From NCBI GenBank assembly GCA_012518215.1, contig JAAYSV010000049.1:125025-189024 (forward strand): a stretch of 64,000 nucleotides of DNA, written 5' to 3'. Every line of letters begins with the position of its first letter. The first letter of the stretch is position 1. The position numbers and the translations under genes were made by a program. The stretch is from Bacillota bacterium. Its GTDB lineage: Bacteria > Bacillota > Dethiobacteria > DTU022 > PWGO01. The notes below the pieces were generated by a model that was given only the letters and a program-made list of their open reading frames with translations, made no database searches and was not told the origin of the DNA. Of this stretch, positions 1-10,693 are shown one piece after another.

Positions 1-460
1 AGCGCCCCCCGTAATTTATGGCCATGTTGAAGATCATCCCCGTATTGGCCGCAGTTCTGTCCAGCGTTTCATGAATGGCTCGCTGTGCTCTGTCAGGAAA
101 GCCTTCCAGGCATCCCGTGATCTTGAATTTGATATTTTTCTCCATGAGCAAGCCGATATCCCGGTTCAGAAAGCGGTGAGGAAGTTCCATAAGAAATTCG
201 ACTTCCCTGTCCGGCCTCTTCCAGTTTTCCGTGGAGAAGGCATAAACGGTGAAAAAGTTGATCTTGAACTCGCAGACCACTTCCAGCAAATCCCGTAACA
301 CATCTGCCCCCTTACGATGCCCTTCCACACGGGGCAGCCCACGTTCCCGGGCCCAACGTCCGTTACCATCCATGATGATGGCGATATGTTGAGGGATTTC
401 ATCCCACCGTATCTTTTCAAAGAGTTTCTTTTCGTGCTCTCTGGTACTATCCTTTCCCAT
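1..460 (-). CDS. uppS: Isoprenyl transferase (undecaprenyl diphosphate synthase), partial at window edge
   Basis: The N-terminal ~153 residues read without a stop to the left edge. UppS condenses isopentenyl diphosphate onto farnesyl diphosphate to make the C55 lipid carrier for cell-wall synthesis. The family hallmark MDGNGRWA (catalytic Asp) lies near residue 30, followed by the HRKGA segment and a VYAFSTENWKRP stretch typical of cis-prenyltransferases. ATG at 460 is preceded by AAAGGG at a good distance. A strong terminator separates it from the upstream ferredoxin gene, so it may have its own promoter, although it is co-oriented with the frr cluster as in many Firmicutes. The C-terminus is outside the window. 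Confidence 0.93.
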   Translation of the reverse strand, partial: MGKDSTREHEKKLFEKIRWDEIPQHIAIIMDGNGRWARERGLPRVEGHRKGADVLRDLLEVVCEFKINFFTVYAFSTENWKRPDREVEFLMELPHRFLNRDIGLLMEKNIKFKITGCLEGFPDRAQRAIHETLDRTAANTGMIFNMAINYGGR

Positions 461-512
461 AAGCATTTACCCTTTCATCATTGGAGGCTTCAGAATATTA
501 TCCCCGGATATT

Positions 513-542
513 GAAAAATAGCCCCCTCTGGCCAGAGGGGGC
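513..542 (-). terminator. Intrinsic terminator after the ferredoxin gene
   Basis: A perfect 22-nt palindrome at 521-542 (11-bp stem, GCCCCCTCTGG and its complement) is followed on the minus strand by TATTTTTC. It lies between the ferredoxin stop (559) and the uppS start (460). Confidence 0.85.
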
Positions 543-558
543 TCCCGCTATAAATCTC

Positions 559-741
559 TTATTCCTCCACAATCGCCTCATTGGGGCATTCATCCATACA
601 TGCGCCGCATTCGTCACAGGTTTCAGGATCTATAACATAAAAATCATCGCCTTCTTGGATCGAATCTGACGGGCAGACATCGGCGCACAGTCCGCAAGCA
701 GTACACTCATCCGGTATGATACGAAAAGCCACATTTTTCAC
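559..741 (-). CDS. 2[4Fe-4S] ferredoxin
   Basis: Small bacterial-type ferredoxin with two CxxCxxCxxxCP motifs (CTACGLCADVCP and CDECGACMDECP), each binding one [4Fe-4S] cluster; a low-potential electron carrier in the cytoplasm. Two GTG starts are possible. GTG at 741 overlaps the upstream stop as GTGA (translational coupling). GTG at 732 gives the family-typical N-terminus MAFRI and has AAGGGGGTG at normal spacing, so 732 is an attractive alternative. It sits at the end of the rpsB-tsf-pyrH-frr run just before a strong terminator. Function in this context is not known. Confidence 0.93.
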   Translation of the reverse strand: MKNVAFRIIPDECTACGLCADVCPSDSIQEGDDFYVIDPETCDECGACMDECPNEAIVEE

Positions 742-944
742 CCCCTTTTACCAGTGTCCATTGTTATCACCAATTCTACCAATTTGTCATCGATAAGACG
801 CTGCCTTGCAACCCTGTAATTTACACCGGAATCATCTTTTTTGCCAGGTGGCAACGTTTTGATTATTCTAACCTTGAACCCCGACCGGGCAAGTTCTTCC
901 CTGGCCATCTCCAGGGGAAAAGCAATAACTTGCGGCATTTTCAT
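738..944 (-). CDS. Small PASTA-like single-domain protein
   Basis: 68 residues. The pattern MPQVIAFPLEMAREELARSGF followed by two beta-strand-like stretches ending in VELVITM resembles a single PASTA module, the fold used by penicillin-binding proteins and PrkC-type kinases to sense cell wall. There is no signal peptide or membrane segment, so a cytoplasmic location is inferred. It lies 13 nt after frr and its stop overlaps the first possible start of the ferredoxin gene, which suggests co-expression. No clear Shine-Dalgarno is seen. The PASTA assignment is from pattern only. Confidence 0.65.
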   Translation of the reverse strand: MKMPQVIAFPLEMAREELARSGFKVRIIKTLPPGKKDDSGVNYRVARQRLIDDKLVELVITMDTGKRG

Positions 945-957
945 TTTTCAGGTTATT

Positions 958-1512
958 TCAAACCTCCATTATTTCTTTTTCTTTTTCCTCCAGAAGGCCG
1001 TCTATCATTTTTATATAATCATCTGTCATTTCCTGGGTCTTCTCCTGTGAAGTATAGAACTGATCCTCGGATAACTGCCCATCCTTCTGTGCAGCCTTGA
1101 GCTTCTCGTTGGCCTCACGGCGAAGGTTGCGGATAGCGATTCTTCCCTCTTCGCCTTTCTTGCGTACAAATTTCACCAGTTCAAGACGCCGTTCCTCCGT
1201 AAGCTGGGGGATCGCAAGACGGATCAAATTTCCGTCATTGTTCGGCGTAAGCCCCAGGTCAGATTTGAGGATCGCCTTCTCCACTTCCTTTATTGCCCCC
1301 TTGTCCCAGGGTTGGATAACGATAAGTCTCGGTTCCGGTACTGTTATCCCGGCCAGCTGATTCAAAGGAGTCATCGTACCGTAATAGTCAACCTCCAGGC
1401 CCTCGACCAGGGCAGGGGAAGCTCGTCCAGCACGGAGGGTCAACAATTCTCGTTTCATGTTGGACACAGATTTTTTCATGCGTTCCTCTATTTCTACGTA
1501 GATTTCATCCAT
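958..1512 (-). CDS. frr: Ribosome recycling factor
   Basis: 184 residues, the usual length. RRF splits post-termination ribosomes together with EF-G. The sequence shows the RAGRASPALVEGLEVDYYG region, the PWDKGAIKEVEKAI segment and the DGNLIRLAIPQLTEERR motif of the family. ATG at 1512 is preceded by GGAGG. It lies 27 nt downstream of pyrH in the conserved rpsB-tsf-pyrH-frr order. Confidence 0.97.
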   Translation of the reverse strand: MDEIYVEIEERMKKSVSNMKRELLTLRAGRASPALVEGLEVDYYGTMTPLNQLAGITVPEPRLIVIQPWDKGAIKEVEKAILKSDLGLTPNNDGNLIRLAIPQLTEERRLELVKFVRKKGEEGRIAIRNLRREANEKLKAAQKDGQLSEDQFYTSQEKTQEMTDDYIKMIDGLLEEKEKEIMEV

Positions 1513-1539
1513 ACAAGGACTATCCTCCTTCCTGAACAG

Positions 1540-2948
<1,409 letters not shown>

Positions 2949-3048
2949 TTCAATGTTTACCCCCATATAAAGTTTTGTTTCCATTACATGTTTTTCAGGC
3001 AGGTCGAGTGTGGCCCCGGTTTTTCGGACCACCCCCGCGATGGCAAAA

Positions 3049-4143
3049 TCATTTCTCTTCTTCAGCCATGTCGTCCCCTGTTTTTTGATTTTCTGCTTTA
3101 TCTTCTTCCGGCAGCGCCCCGGCCACCGTTTCGTCCTTCGGCACCTCTTCGGGAGCATCGTCCTTCACCGTTGCTGCCGCGGCCCCGTCCTGCGATTTTT
3201 CTTCCAACGGGAGGTTCTCATCTTTTTCAGGAACTTCGTTTTCCCCGGGCTTTACCGGGGCTCCCTCTTCCGTCAGAGTCGCATCCCCTGCATCTGCAGA
3301 TCTGGCGGCCGTCTCTCCCGATTCAACTTCTTCCGGAACCGATTCTTCTTCTGCCGCTCCCTCTTCCTTGCTCATCATATCTTCCAACTGTTCATCGAAG
3401 AAGACCGGTTTTTCTTCATCCGGATCATCACCTTCTTCAACTTCTTCATGAAGAGATTCCCATATCTGCCGCCCCTCCAGAACAGCATTGGCGATGATGG
3501 AGGAAATCAATTTTATCGCTCTTATGGCATCATCATTCCCCGGAATTATATGGTCTATCTCATCCGGATCACAGTTGGTATCAACGATAGCAATGATCGG
3601 AATCCCCAGGCGGCGGGCTTCCGCCACGGCAATCCTTTCTTTCCTGGAATCAACTATATATACCGCATCGGGTAAGCCATCCATGTCCCTGATGCCACCA
3701 AGGTATTTCAACAACTTTTCTTTTTCCCTTTGCAGAAATATAACTTCTTTCTTGGTCAGAAGTTCGAAATGACCGTCCTCTTCCATTTGTTCCAGTTCAT
3801 TCAACCGGTTGATTCGCGTACTGATGGTCTTGTAGTTTGTCAGCATACCGCCGAGCCATCTTTGATTTACATAAAACATACCGCATCGTTCAGCCTCAAC
3901 CCGGATGGATTCCTGAGCCTGTTTCTTTGTACCGACAAAGAGAATTTTTCCTCCTTCGGCAACCATATCGCGTACTATACGGTAGGTTTGATCCAACATC
4001 CTGATTGTTTTTTGCAGATCGATAATGTAGATGCCGTTCCGATCGGTAAAGATATACTTCTTCATTTTGGGGTTCCATCTGCGGGTCTGGTGTCCAAAGT
4101 GAACACCCGATTCCAGAAGCTGTTTCATGGTTACTACGGCCAT
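3049..4143 (-). CDS. rpsB: 30S ribosomal protein S2 with a long acidic C-terminal tail
   Basis: 364 residues from ATG 4143 (AGGGAG upstream). Residues 1 to ~226 are a complete S2: [20 protein letters not shown], the [11 protein letters not shown] motif, [12 protein letters not shown] and [14 protein letters not shown]. After VLEGRQ there is an extra tail of about 138 residues dominated by Glu, Asp, Ala, Pro and Lys with no aromatic residues after the first part, so probably disordered. Most S2 proteins end near residue 230-260. The reading frame of the tail is open and ends in acidic repeats (MAEEEK), so it is a real extension and not a fused neighbour. Confidence 0.95.
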   Translation of the reverse strand: MAVVTMKQLLESGVHFGHQTRRWNPKMKKYIFTDRNGIYIIDLQKTIRMLDQTYRIVRDMVAEGGKILFVGTKKQAQESIRVEAERCGMFYVNQRWLGGMLTNYKTISTRINRLNELEQMEEDGHFELLTKKEVIFLQREKEKLLKYLGGIRDMDGLPDAVYIVDSRKERIAVAEARRLGIPIIAIVDTNCDPDEIDHIIPGNDDAIRAIKLISSIIANAVLEGRQIWESLHEEVEEGDDPDEEKPVFFDEQLEDMMSKEEGAAEEESVPEEVESGETAARSADAGDATLTEEGAPVKPGENEVPEKDENLPLEEKSQDGAAAATVKDDAPEEVPKDETVAGALPEEDKAENQKTGDDMAEEEK

Positions 4144-4271
4144 GGATAATTGATCTCCCTTCAAATTGGTTTTTACCTCCGCCCCCTCATTTTCCGGCCC
4201 TACCATTTTTGCATGCAAAATTGGCACCGAGGCCTGAATTGGCAGGCGTGTGTAATAAAAACAACATCGGT

Positions 4272-4300
4272 AGTATAGCACAGTTTATTTCAAATAGCAA
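4272..4300 (-). promoter_or_regulatory. Sigma-A promoter of the rpsB operon
   Basis: Minus strand: -35 TTGCTA (4295-4300), 17-bp spacer, -10 TATACT (4272-4277) with an extended TGC before it. The predicted start near 4265 leaves a ~120-nt leader to rpsB that contains a small GCCTG/CAGGC hairpin. A binding site for S2 autoregulation is possible but not shown. The rest of the 4144-4555 gap holds only this leader and the codY terminator. Confidence 0.7.
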
Positions 4301-4481
4301 GAATATGTTACCATCGCCGGAGCCTGTTGCCGACGATCATTCCCCTGCCCGGGAACGCCCCAATATCAACATGATTCTCCACTCATTCGATCCGGTTGAA
4401 AGGAGCATCAATGAAGGAATTGATAACGTCATGAACCCGACGCATATTATTGACAGGACCGACCGAAAAACAGAAATCTTT

Positions 4482-4510
4482 AAAAAAAAAGAGTAATTGA
4501 TGAATTACTC
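4482..4510 (-). terminator. Intrinsic terminator of the xerC-hslVU-codY operon
   Basis: Perfect 8-bp stem GAGTAATT (4491-4498) and AATTACTC (4503-4510) with a 4-nt loop, followed on the minus strand by nine T (4482-4490). It lies directly downstream of codY. Confidence 0.9.
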
Positions 4511-4555
4511 TTTTAATGGTCCTGACTACGAATTATTTCTTTTAACAGCATCGAT

Positions 4556-5353
4556 CTATATAGCTTTCCCATCTTTCCCCAGGAGATGATCCAGCAGAAA
4601 AGGATTGAGCACCTTGATGTATGTGCCTTTCATACCAAGTGAGCGTGATTCGATTACACCGGCGCTTTCAAACTTGCGAAGCGCATTCACGATCACCGAA
4701 CGTGTGATCCCGAGTTGATCGGCTATCTTGCTCGCTACCAGAAGGCCTTCCTCGCCTCCAAGTTCCTCAAAAATATGCTCCACTGCCTCCAGTTCCGAGT
4801 AAGACAGGGTAGCAACTGCCAGCTGAACCACGGCTTTGTTGCGTGCTTCTTCCTCGATCTTCTCCGCTTTGGAACGAAGAATCTGCATCCCCACCACGGT
4901 TGCTCCCGTTTCGGCCAGAATCAGATCATCAGCAGCAAACATCTCGCTGAAACGCGCCAGTATCAGCGTTCCCAGGCGTCTTCCGCCACCGATGATCGGT
5001 ATGATCGTCGTGATCTTGTCTTCATAGTGGCAAACTTCCTCGTCGGCAAAGACGCAATCATCCGATTTCTGCCTCAGGTTGACCCTTGATTCCTCGCTCT
5101 TCAGCAAGAATTCATTGTAACTTTCAGGAAACAACCCATTCTCGATCACCTGATCCATCATGATATCACATTCAAAATCCCCTACCAGAGAATACCCCAG
5201 TATCAATCCATTGTGGTCTGCAATGTAGACATTGCAATCAATTACTTTTTTCAAAGCATCGGCCACCTCGGTAAAATCAACATGCTGACCAGCTGTTTTC
5301 TGCAAAATCTTGTTGATCCCCCTGGTCTTTTCTAGCAATGGAGAAGTAAACAT
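4556..5353 (-). CDS. codY: GTP-sensing global transcriptional repressor CodY
   Basis: 265 residues. CodY binds GTP and branched-chain amino acids through its N-terminal GAF domain (residues 1 to ~155) and represses stationary-phase, amino-acid and virulence genes. The C-terminal winged helix carries the nearly invariant segment [20 protein letters not shown], followed by [20 protein letters not shown]. It is the last gene after xerC-hslV-hslU, the same order as codV-codW-codX-codY of Bacillus subtilis. The citramalate synthase and pantothenate operons in this window are plausible targets, but no site was verified. Confidence 0.97.
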   Translation of the reverse strand: MFTSPLLEKTRGINKILQKTAGQHVDFTEVADALKKVIDCNVYIADHNGLILGYSLVGDFECDIMMDQVIENGLFPESYNEFLLKSEESRVNLRQKSDDCVFADEEVCHYEDKITTIIPIIGGGRRLGTLILARFSEMFAADDLILAETGATVVGMQILRSKAEKIEEEARNKAVVQLAVATLSYSELEAVEHIFEELGGEEGLLVASKIADQLGITRSVIVNALRKFESAGVIESRSLGMKGTYIKVLNPFLLDHLLGKDGKAI

Positions 5354-5381
5354 GATAGATCCCTTCTTTCTTCTTTTTTAT

Positions 5382-6794
5382 TTATAGAATATATTTGCTT
5401 AAATCTCTATCTTTTACAATATTTTTTAATTTATTCATGACGTAATCCCTATCTATCAAGATTTCCGCTCCTTTGCGTTCCGGAGCTTCAAATGAGATCT
5501 CGTCAAGAAGCTTCTCCATGATGGTGTGCAAACGTCTGGCACCGATATCTTCCGTGTCGCTATTTACCTGGTTGGCAATTTCCGATATTTCTTCTATAGC
5601 CTCATCCGCAATTTTCAAAGATATACCCTCGGTTTCCAGAAGGGCCGTGTATTGCTTGATAAGTGCATTTTGCGGTTCGGTAAGAATGCGTACAAAATCC
5701 TCGGAAGTAAGGCTCTTGAGTTCCACCCGGATCGGAAACCTCCCTTGCAGTTCAGGGATAAGATCTGATGGCTTGGCCACATTGAAAGCGCCGGCAGCAA
5801 TGAACAGAATATGGTCGGTTTTTACCGGGCCGTACTTGGTCACCACCGTGGACCCCTCCACGATGGGCAATATATCCCTCTGCACCCCCTCCCGGGAAAC
5901 ATCCGGACCTGTTCCCCCGTATTCTTTGCTGGCAATTTTGTCGATTTCATCAAAAAAGATTATTCCCACCTGTTCTGCTTTCTCAATCGCTTCGCTGATC
6001 ACCGCATCCATATCGATCATTTTTTGCGCTTCCTCGGCCTGGATAATTTGCCGGGCTTCACTTACCGATACCTTTCTCTTCTTTTTCCTGGTCGGCAATA
6101 TCCCGCCAAATATATCCTGCAGGTTGATTCCCATTTCATCCATGCCGTAGCCCGAAAATACCTCGATCATCTGCGGGCGCTGATCATCAACCTCGATCTC
6201 GACAATATCTTCCTCCAACTCCCCCCTTTTCAGTTTCTCCTTGTAGATCAACTGTTCTTCCCTTGCAGCCCGAAGTCTGGTTTGAAAGTTTACATCCTCG
6301 GTCTCTGTTTCAGAAGTGGCTGAACCGGAAAACAAAAAAGAAAGAGGATTTGCAGATTTTGCCTTTCTCTTCGGAAGTGGAACCAGAATTTCAAGCAATC
6401 TCTCTTCCGCGCTGGCTGCTGCTTTGTCCTCCACCTGTTTCGTTTTTTCCTGTTGCACGATACGAATAGATGTTTCCACCAGATCACGAATCATCGATTC
6501 CACATCACGCCCCACATACCCTACCTCGGTGAACTTGGTAGCCTCCACCTTGACAAAAGGAGCATTCACCAATCTGGAAAGCCTGCGCGCAATCTCGGTC
6601 TTGCCAACACCGGTGGGCCCGATCATGATGATATTCTTGGGTGTCACCTCATCCTGCAAGTTTGAAGGCAGCTTCTGACGTCGATAGCGATTGCGGAGAG
6701 CCACGGCAACACACCTTTTTGCTTCCGCCTGGCCAATTATATATTTATCCAGTTCCCTTACTATTTCCCTGGGTGTAAGTTCATTTTTGAACAA
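5382..6794 (-). CDS. hslU: ATP-dependent protease ATPase subunit HslU (ClpY)
   Basis: 470 residues. AAA+ unfoldase that feeds substrates to the HslV peptidase. Seen: N-terminal [16 protein letters not shown], Walker [10 protein letters not shown] near residue 60, the pore motif GYVG ([16 protein letters not shown]), an inserted I-domain with a Lys/Arg-rich patch, Walker [12 protein letters not shown], and the sensor region [16 protein letters not shown]. It is 43 nt after hslV and 28 nt before codY. Confidence 0.97.
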   Translation of the reverse strand: MFKNELTPREIVRELDKYIIGQAEAKRCVAVALRNRYRRQKLPSNLQDEVTPKNIIMIGPTGVGKTEIARRLSRLVNAPFVKVEATKFTEVGYVGRDVESMIRDLVETSIRIVQQEKTKQVEDKAAASAEERLLEILVPLPKRKAKSANPLSFLFSGSATSETETEDVNFQTRLRAAREEQLIYKEKLKRGELEEDIVEIEVDDQRPQMIEVFSGYGMDEMGINLQDIFGGILPTRKKKRKVSVSEARQIIQAEEAQKMIDMDAVISEAIEKAEQVGIIFFDEIDKIASKEYGGTGPDVSREGVQRDILPIVEGSTVVTKYGPVKTDHILFIAAGAFNVAKPSDLIPELQGRFPIRVELKSLTSEDFVRILTEPQNALIKQYTALLETEGISLKIADEAIEEISEIANQVNSDTEDIGARRLHTIMEKLLDEISFEAPERKGAEILIDRDYVMNKLKNIVKDRDLSKYIL

Positions 6795-6837
6795 GCGTTA
6801 ACACACCTCCACGCAATAATACTTGAAACGATACCCC

Positions 6838-7371
6838 TCAGGGTAGCTCCTCCACGGCAATTCTATCATTGGTGAACACACAAATTTCAGCTGCTATCTG
6901 AAGGGATTCCCGTACAATATCGGCCGGAACCAGGTCAGTATGTTTGACCAATGCCCGTGCCGCTGCCGTTGCATAGGAAGCCCCCGAGCCCACGGCAGCT
7001 ATATTGTCGTCCGGTTCGATTACCTCCCCGGTACCTGATATGATCACCAGGTCTTCACAACTGGCGGCAACCAGAAGTGCTTCCAGTTTTCGCAAGATCT
7101 TGTCCGTACGCCATTCCTTGGCCAGTTCAACAGCCGCCCTCTTGATATTCCCGTTGTATTTTTCAAGCTTGCTTTCAAATTTATCAAAAAGAGCAAATGC
7201 GTCGGCCACCGTCCCTGCAAAACCAGCCAGTATCTTTCCCTCGTAAAGCCTCCTCACCTTGTGAGCATTTTTCTTGATGATAGTGCTATTGCCAAAGGTA
7301 ACCTGGCCATCGCCTCCAATGGCAACATGATTCCCTTTTTTTACTGCTATGATCGTCGTCGCTTTGAACAA
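6838..7371 (-). CDS. hslV: ATP-dependent protease peptidase subunit HslV (ClpQ), probable TTG start
   Basis: 177 residues if started at TTG 7371. This start is preceded by GAGGAAAGGA at 6-nt spacing and gives [13 protein letters not shown], matching relatives where processing exposes the catalytic N-terminal Thr of TTIIAV. GTG at 7407 would add 12 residues, overlap xerC by 8 nt and lacks a ribosome-binding site. GGDGQVTFG and the [10 protein letters not shown] and AVGSGASYA segments are family features. Proteasome-beta-like Thr protease in the cytoplasm, paired with HslU. Confidence 0.95.
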   Translation of the reverse strand: MFKATTIIAVKKGNHVAIGGDGQVTFGNSTIIKKNAHKVRRLYEGKILAGFAGTVADAFALFDKFESKLEKYNGNIKRAAVELAKEWRTDKILRKLEALLVAASCEDLVIISGTGEVIEPDDNIAAVGSGASYATAAARALVKHTDLVPADIVRESLQIAAEICVFTNDRIAVEELP

Positions 7372-7399
7372 TGCCGATCCTTTCCTCTCAATCACTGTT

Positions 7400-8311
7400 T
7401 CAAGCACGTGGGTGAGCCATGCCGTAAACCTCTTTCAACCTCTCCCTGGTAACATGCGTGTATATCTGGGTGGTGGAAACGTTGACATGGCCGAGCAACT
7501 CCTGCACCGCCCTCAGATCCGCCCCCCGTTCCAGCAGATGGGTGGCAAAAGAGTGACGCAACGTGTGGGGGCTGATGCCCTCCTTGCTGCTGGCTTGTCC
7601 GATATATTTATCAAATATATAACGGACCCCCCTGTCAGACAAAGGTTTTCCAAAACGGTTCAAAAACAGTGTTCTTTCTTTTCTCCCCGCGCCGGATCTG
7701 TATTCATCATTTCTGCCAAGAAGCTCTTCCCGCGCGTGAGTCATATACGTCATGCAAGCATCGATTGCTTTTCTGCCCACCGGCAGGATCCGTTCCCTTG
7801 ATCCTTTACCGACCACCCTGATCAACCGTTGATCCACGGATATGGAATCCACCGTAGTATTCACCAGTTCGCCAACTCTCATACCGGTGCCGTAAATAAG
7901 CTCCAGTATAGCCCGATCCCTGCATCCCAGCACGGTATCTCGATCCGGAAGTGACAGTAGCACATCCACTTCATGGTAGTACAGAAAATTGGGCAGATTG
8001 CGAGGCAATCTGGGTGTCATCACAGTAGCCCAGTATCCCTCCTCAACGATTCCCTCCTTGAGGAGGTATTTGAAGAAAGAGCGAACTGCTGACAGCTTCC
8101 GGGCGATGGTCTTCCTTTCATAATCACGATCCATCAAACTTGCCAAAAACTTCCGCAACACCCATTTCTGGTTAGCCTCGTCCTGGCCACACTCTTTTTC
8201 GACAAAGTTCAGAAACTGCTTCAAGTCAGTCCGGTAACTTCTGATTGTAAGTGGCGAGTAGTTTTTTTCATTACCCAGATAACTCAGATATTCTTCCAGA
8301 TCGTTGTACAT
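7400..8311 (-). CDS. xerC: Tyrosine recombinase XerC
   Basis: 303 residues from ATG 8311 (GAGGGAAGGAT immediately upstream). Site-specific recombinase that resolves chromosome dimers at dif with XerD. N-terminal SAM-like domain (residues 1 to ~85), then the catalytic domain with TGMRVGEL (Arg), [11 protein letters not shown] (His-x-x-Arg), [16 protein letters not shown] (His and the nucleophile Tyr). An in-frame ATG at 8356 lies upstream of the predicted promoter, so 8311 is preferred. First gene of the codY operon. Confidence 0.95.
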   Translation of the reverse strand: MYNDLEEYLSYLGNEKNYSPLTIRSYRTDLKQFLNFVEKECGQDEANQKWVLRKFLASLMDRDYERKTIARKLSAVRSFFKYLLKEGIVEEGYWATVMTPRLPRNLPNFLYYHEVDVLLSLPDRDTVLGCRDRAILELIYGTGMRVGELVNTTVDSISVDQRLIRVVGKGSRERILPVGRKAIDACMTYMTHAREELLGRNDEYRSGAGRKERTLFLNRFGKPLSDRGVRYIFDKYIGQASSKEGISPHTLRHSFATHLLERGADLRAVQELLGHVNVSTTQIYTHVTRERLKEVYGMAHPRA

Positions 8312-8331
8312 ATCCTTCCCTCGCCGCAAAT

Positions 8332-8360
8332 ATATTAGCATATTTTGAAAAGACATGCAA
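8332..8360 (-). promoter_or_regulatory. Promoter of the xerC-hslVU-codY operon
   Basis: Minus strand: -35 TTGCAT (8355-8360), 17-bp spacer, extended -10 TGC-TAATAT (8332-8337). The transcription start would fall about 14 nt before the xerC ATG, leaving room for the ribosome-binding site only. Confidence 0.65.
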
Positions 8361-8534
8361 GCATACCTAGGTAAATATTAATAAACATTCATAACATTCA
8401 CTGTTGAAAAATTGTTGATGGGCAGCGGCAATATCGCGGAAAATACCGGCCACCGGATCTCGACATCCTGCCGGGTTGTTTTCATTACCCGAGCGCCTCA
8501 CGGCCATAGCCTAGGGGGAAGATGTTTCCAATAT

Positions 8535-10616
8535 CTATAATTTATTTTCCCTCGCGGCCTTCTCCGGACATTCAGGGTTCCCGCAAGCGATGATCTTCCG
8601 GTTACGATCCTTTTCGATCATGAAATAACCGCAGTCGGGGCACTTTTCCGGCAACGGTTTTTTCCAGAGGGAAAATGTACACTTTGGATAATTGCTGCAG
8701 CCGTAGAAAATGCGCCCCTTGCGTGTCCGTTTCTCCAGCATTTCCCCGCCGCATGCCGGGCATTTGACCCCCAGTTCCGTCTTTATATTCCGCGTATAAC
8801 GACATTCCGGAAAGCCGGAACAGGCCAGAAAACGTCCAAAACGCCCGGTACGGTAAACAAGGGGTTTTTCACACTGGGGGCATTGCTGGCCGCTATATTC
8901 GGGTTCCATCTCCACCTTCTGCATCTGCTCCCCGGCCACCTTCAGACGATTGGAAAACGGCCCGTAAAATTCCTCCAGAACCTGGATGCTGTTCAACTTC
9001 CCTTCCTCGATATCATCCAGCTTATCCTCCAGCCTGGCGGTAAATTCAACATCTATGATCTCCGGAAAAAATTCCTTCAACAGGTCCACGATGATCGTAC
9101 CCAGTTCCGTGGGCTTGAAAACCTTTTTTTCCAGACTTACATAACCACGGCTGCGGATTGTCTCGATGATTGGCGAATAGGTACTGGGGCGCCCTATTCC
9201 TTTGACTTCCAGTGTTCTTACCAATGACGCCTCGTTGTACCTCGGCGGGGGCGCGGTAAAATGCTGCTCCGGTAAAAGGGATTTCAATTTCAGCTCTTCT
9301 CCTTCTGCAAGGGGCGGAAGCCAATTGTCTGCTTTTGAATCCTTCTCATCTTTACGGTAAACACTCAAATGCCCATCGAACACCACACGGATTCCGGTGG
9401 CGCGAAGGGAATAATCTCCCCCGATGATATCCACCTTGAGCGTGTCCACTACCGCCGCAGCCACCTGACTGGCCACAAATCGCGACCATATAAGCTTGTA
9501 GAGTCTCCACTGGTCCCTGTTCAGGAATGCTTTTACCTGTTCAGGTTCCCGGTATACATCCGATGGCCGTATCGCTTCGTGAGCCTCCTGGGCCCTTCTG
9601 GGGGATTTGAAAGCGTGTGGAGTCGGTGGAAGATACTGTGGACCAAGTTTTTCCCCGATGTATTCACGCACCCGTTTGCATGCCTCGTTGGAAATCCTGG
9701 TCGAGTCGGTACGTATATAGGTTACCAATCCGGTAGCCCTGCCATCACCCAACTTGATCCCCTCGTAAAGCTGCTGCGCCAGTTGCATGGTTTTCCTGGT
9801 ATTGAACCCCAGCTTCTGCGCCGCCACCTGCTGCAAACTGCTCGTTATGAATGGAGGCGCCGGCCGCCTGTTCACCTTTTTGGCCGTTACTTTCTCCACG
9901 ACAAAAGAACTGCCCTCCAGTTCCTTCACGATCCTGTCAGCCGTTTCCCTGTTGCCGATCTTGATTTTTTTGCCTTTAGCTTTGAGAAGCTGGGCACTGA
10001 AAGGTTGCCTGCTCTGGCCGGTCAGGACCGCTTCGACAGACCAGTATTCATCCGCTACAAAAGCTTCTATCTCCTTCTCGCGATCACAAATCAGCGCAAC
10101 GGCGACCGATTGCACCCTTCCCGCACTCAAGCCCTTCCTTACCTTTTGCCAGAGAAGTGGGCTGATCTGGTAGCCAACGAGGCGATCAAGTATCCTTCTG
10201 GCCTGCTGGGCTTCCACACGATTTTCATCGATAAGCTTGGGTTCCTTGAGAGCCTTTTTTATCGCTGCCCCCGTGATCTCGTTGAATTCTATTCTGATCA
10301 GATCACGATCATCAAGACCAAGCGCCCGACTGAGATGCCAGCAGATAGCCTCGCCTTCACGATCCGGGTCAGCAGCAAGCAACACCCTGTCCACCTTCTT
10401 CCCCGCAGATTTCAGTTTGTTCAGTATTTCACCGCGTCCGCGGATAGTGATATAAGTTGGTTTGAAATCCTTTTCAATATCGATACCCAATTTGCTCTTG
10501 GGAAGATCGATCAGATGGCCATTGGAAGCAAGAACCTGGTAACCGCTGCCCAGGAATCTCTTTATTGTATTGGCCTTGGTTGAAGATTCAACAATCAAAA
10601 GAGTCTTTTTAGCCAA
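8535..10616 (-). CDS. topA: DNA topoisomerase I
   Basis: 693 residues from TTG 10616, placed 8 nt after AGGAGG and giving MAKKTLLIVE. Type IA topoisomerase that relaxes negative supercoils. The N-terminal Toprim domain has LIVESSTKANTI (family consensus is closer to VESPAKAKTI) and DPDREGEAICWHL. The active Tyr is in VTYIRTDSTRIS near residue 300. The C-terminus carries three Cys4 zinc ribbons (CPQCEKPL..., CPACGGEM..., CPDCGYFM...). It is 77 nt downstream of dprA. Confidence 0.97.
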   Translation of the reverse strand: MAKKTLLIVESSTKANTIKRFLGSGYQVLASNGHLIDLPKSKLGIDIEKDFKPTYITIRGRGEILNKLKSAGKKVDRVLLAADPDREGEAICWHLSRALGLDDRDLIRIEFNEITGAAIKKALKEPKLIDENRVEAQQARRILDRLVGYQISPLLWQKVRKGLSAGRVQSVAVALICDREKEIEAFVADEYWSVEAVLTGQSRQPFSAQLLKAKGKKIKIGNRETADRIVKELEGSSFVVEKVTAKKVNRRPAPPFITSSLQQVAAQKLGFNTRKTMQLAQQLYEGIKLGDGRATGLVTYIRTDSTRISNEACKRVREYIGEKLGPQYLPPTPHAFKSPRRAQEAHEAIRPSDVYREPEQVKAFLNRDQWRLYKLIWSRFVASQVAAAVVDTLKVDIIGGDYSLRATGIRVVFDGHLSVYRKDEKDSKADNWLPPLAEGEELKLKSLLPEQHFTAPPPRYNEASLVRTLEVKGIGRPSTYSPIIETIRSRGYVSLEKKVFKPTELGTIIVDLLKEFFPEIIDVEFTARLEDKLDDIEEGKLNSIQVLEEFYGPFSNRLKVAGEQMQKVEMEPEYSGQQCPQCEKPLVYRTGRFGRFLACSGFPECRYTRNIKTELGVKCPACGGEMLEKRTRKGRIFYGCSNYPKCTFSLWKKPLPEKCPDCGYFMIEKDRNRKIIACGNPECPEKAARENKL

Positions 10617-10693
10617 ATATAGCAACCTCCTGTTAATTATTTATTTTACAAGCTACTTTTGTTATTAATAAATAATTTCCCGAACCAGCACTG

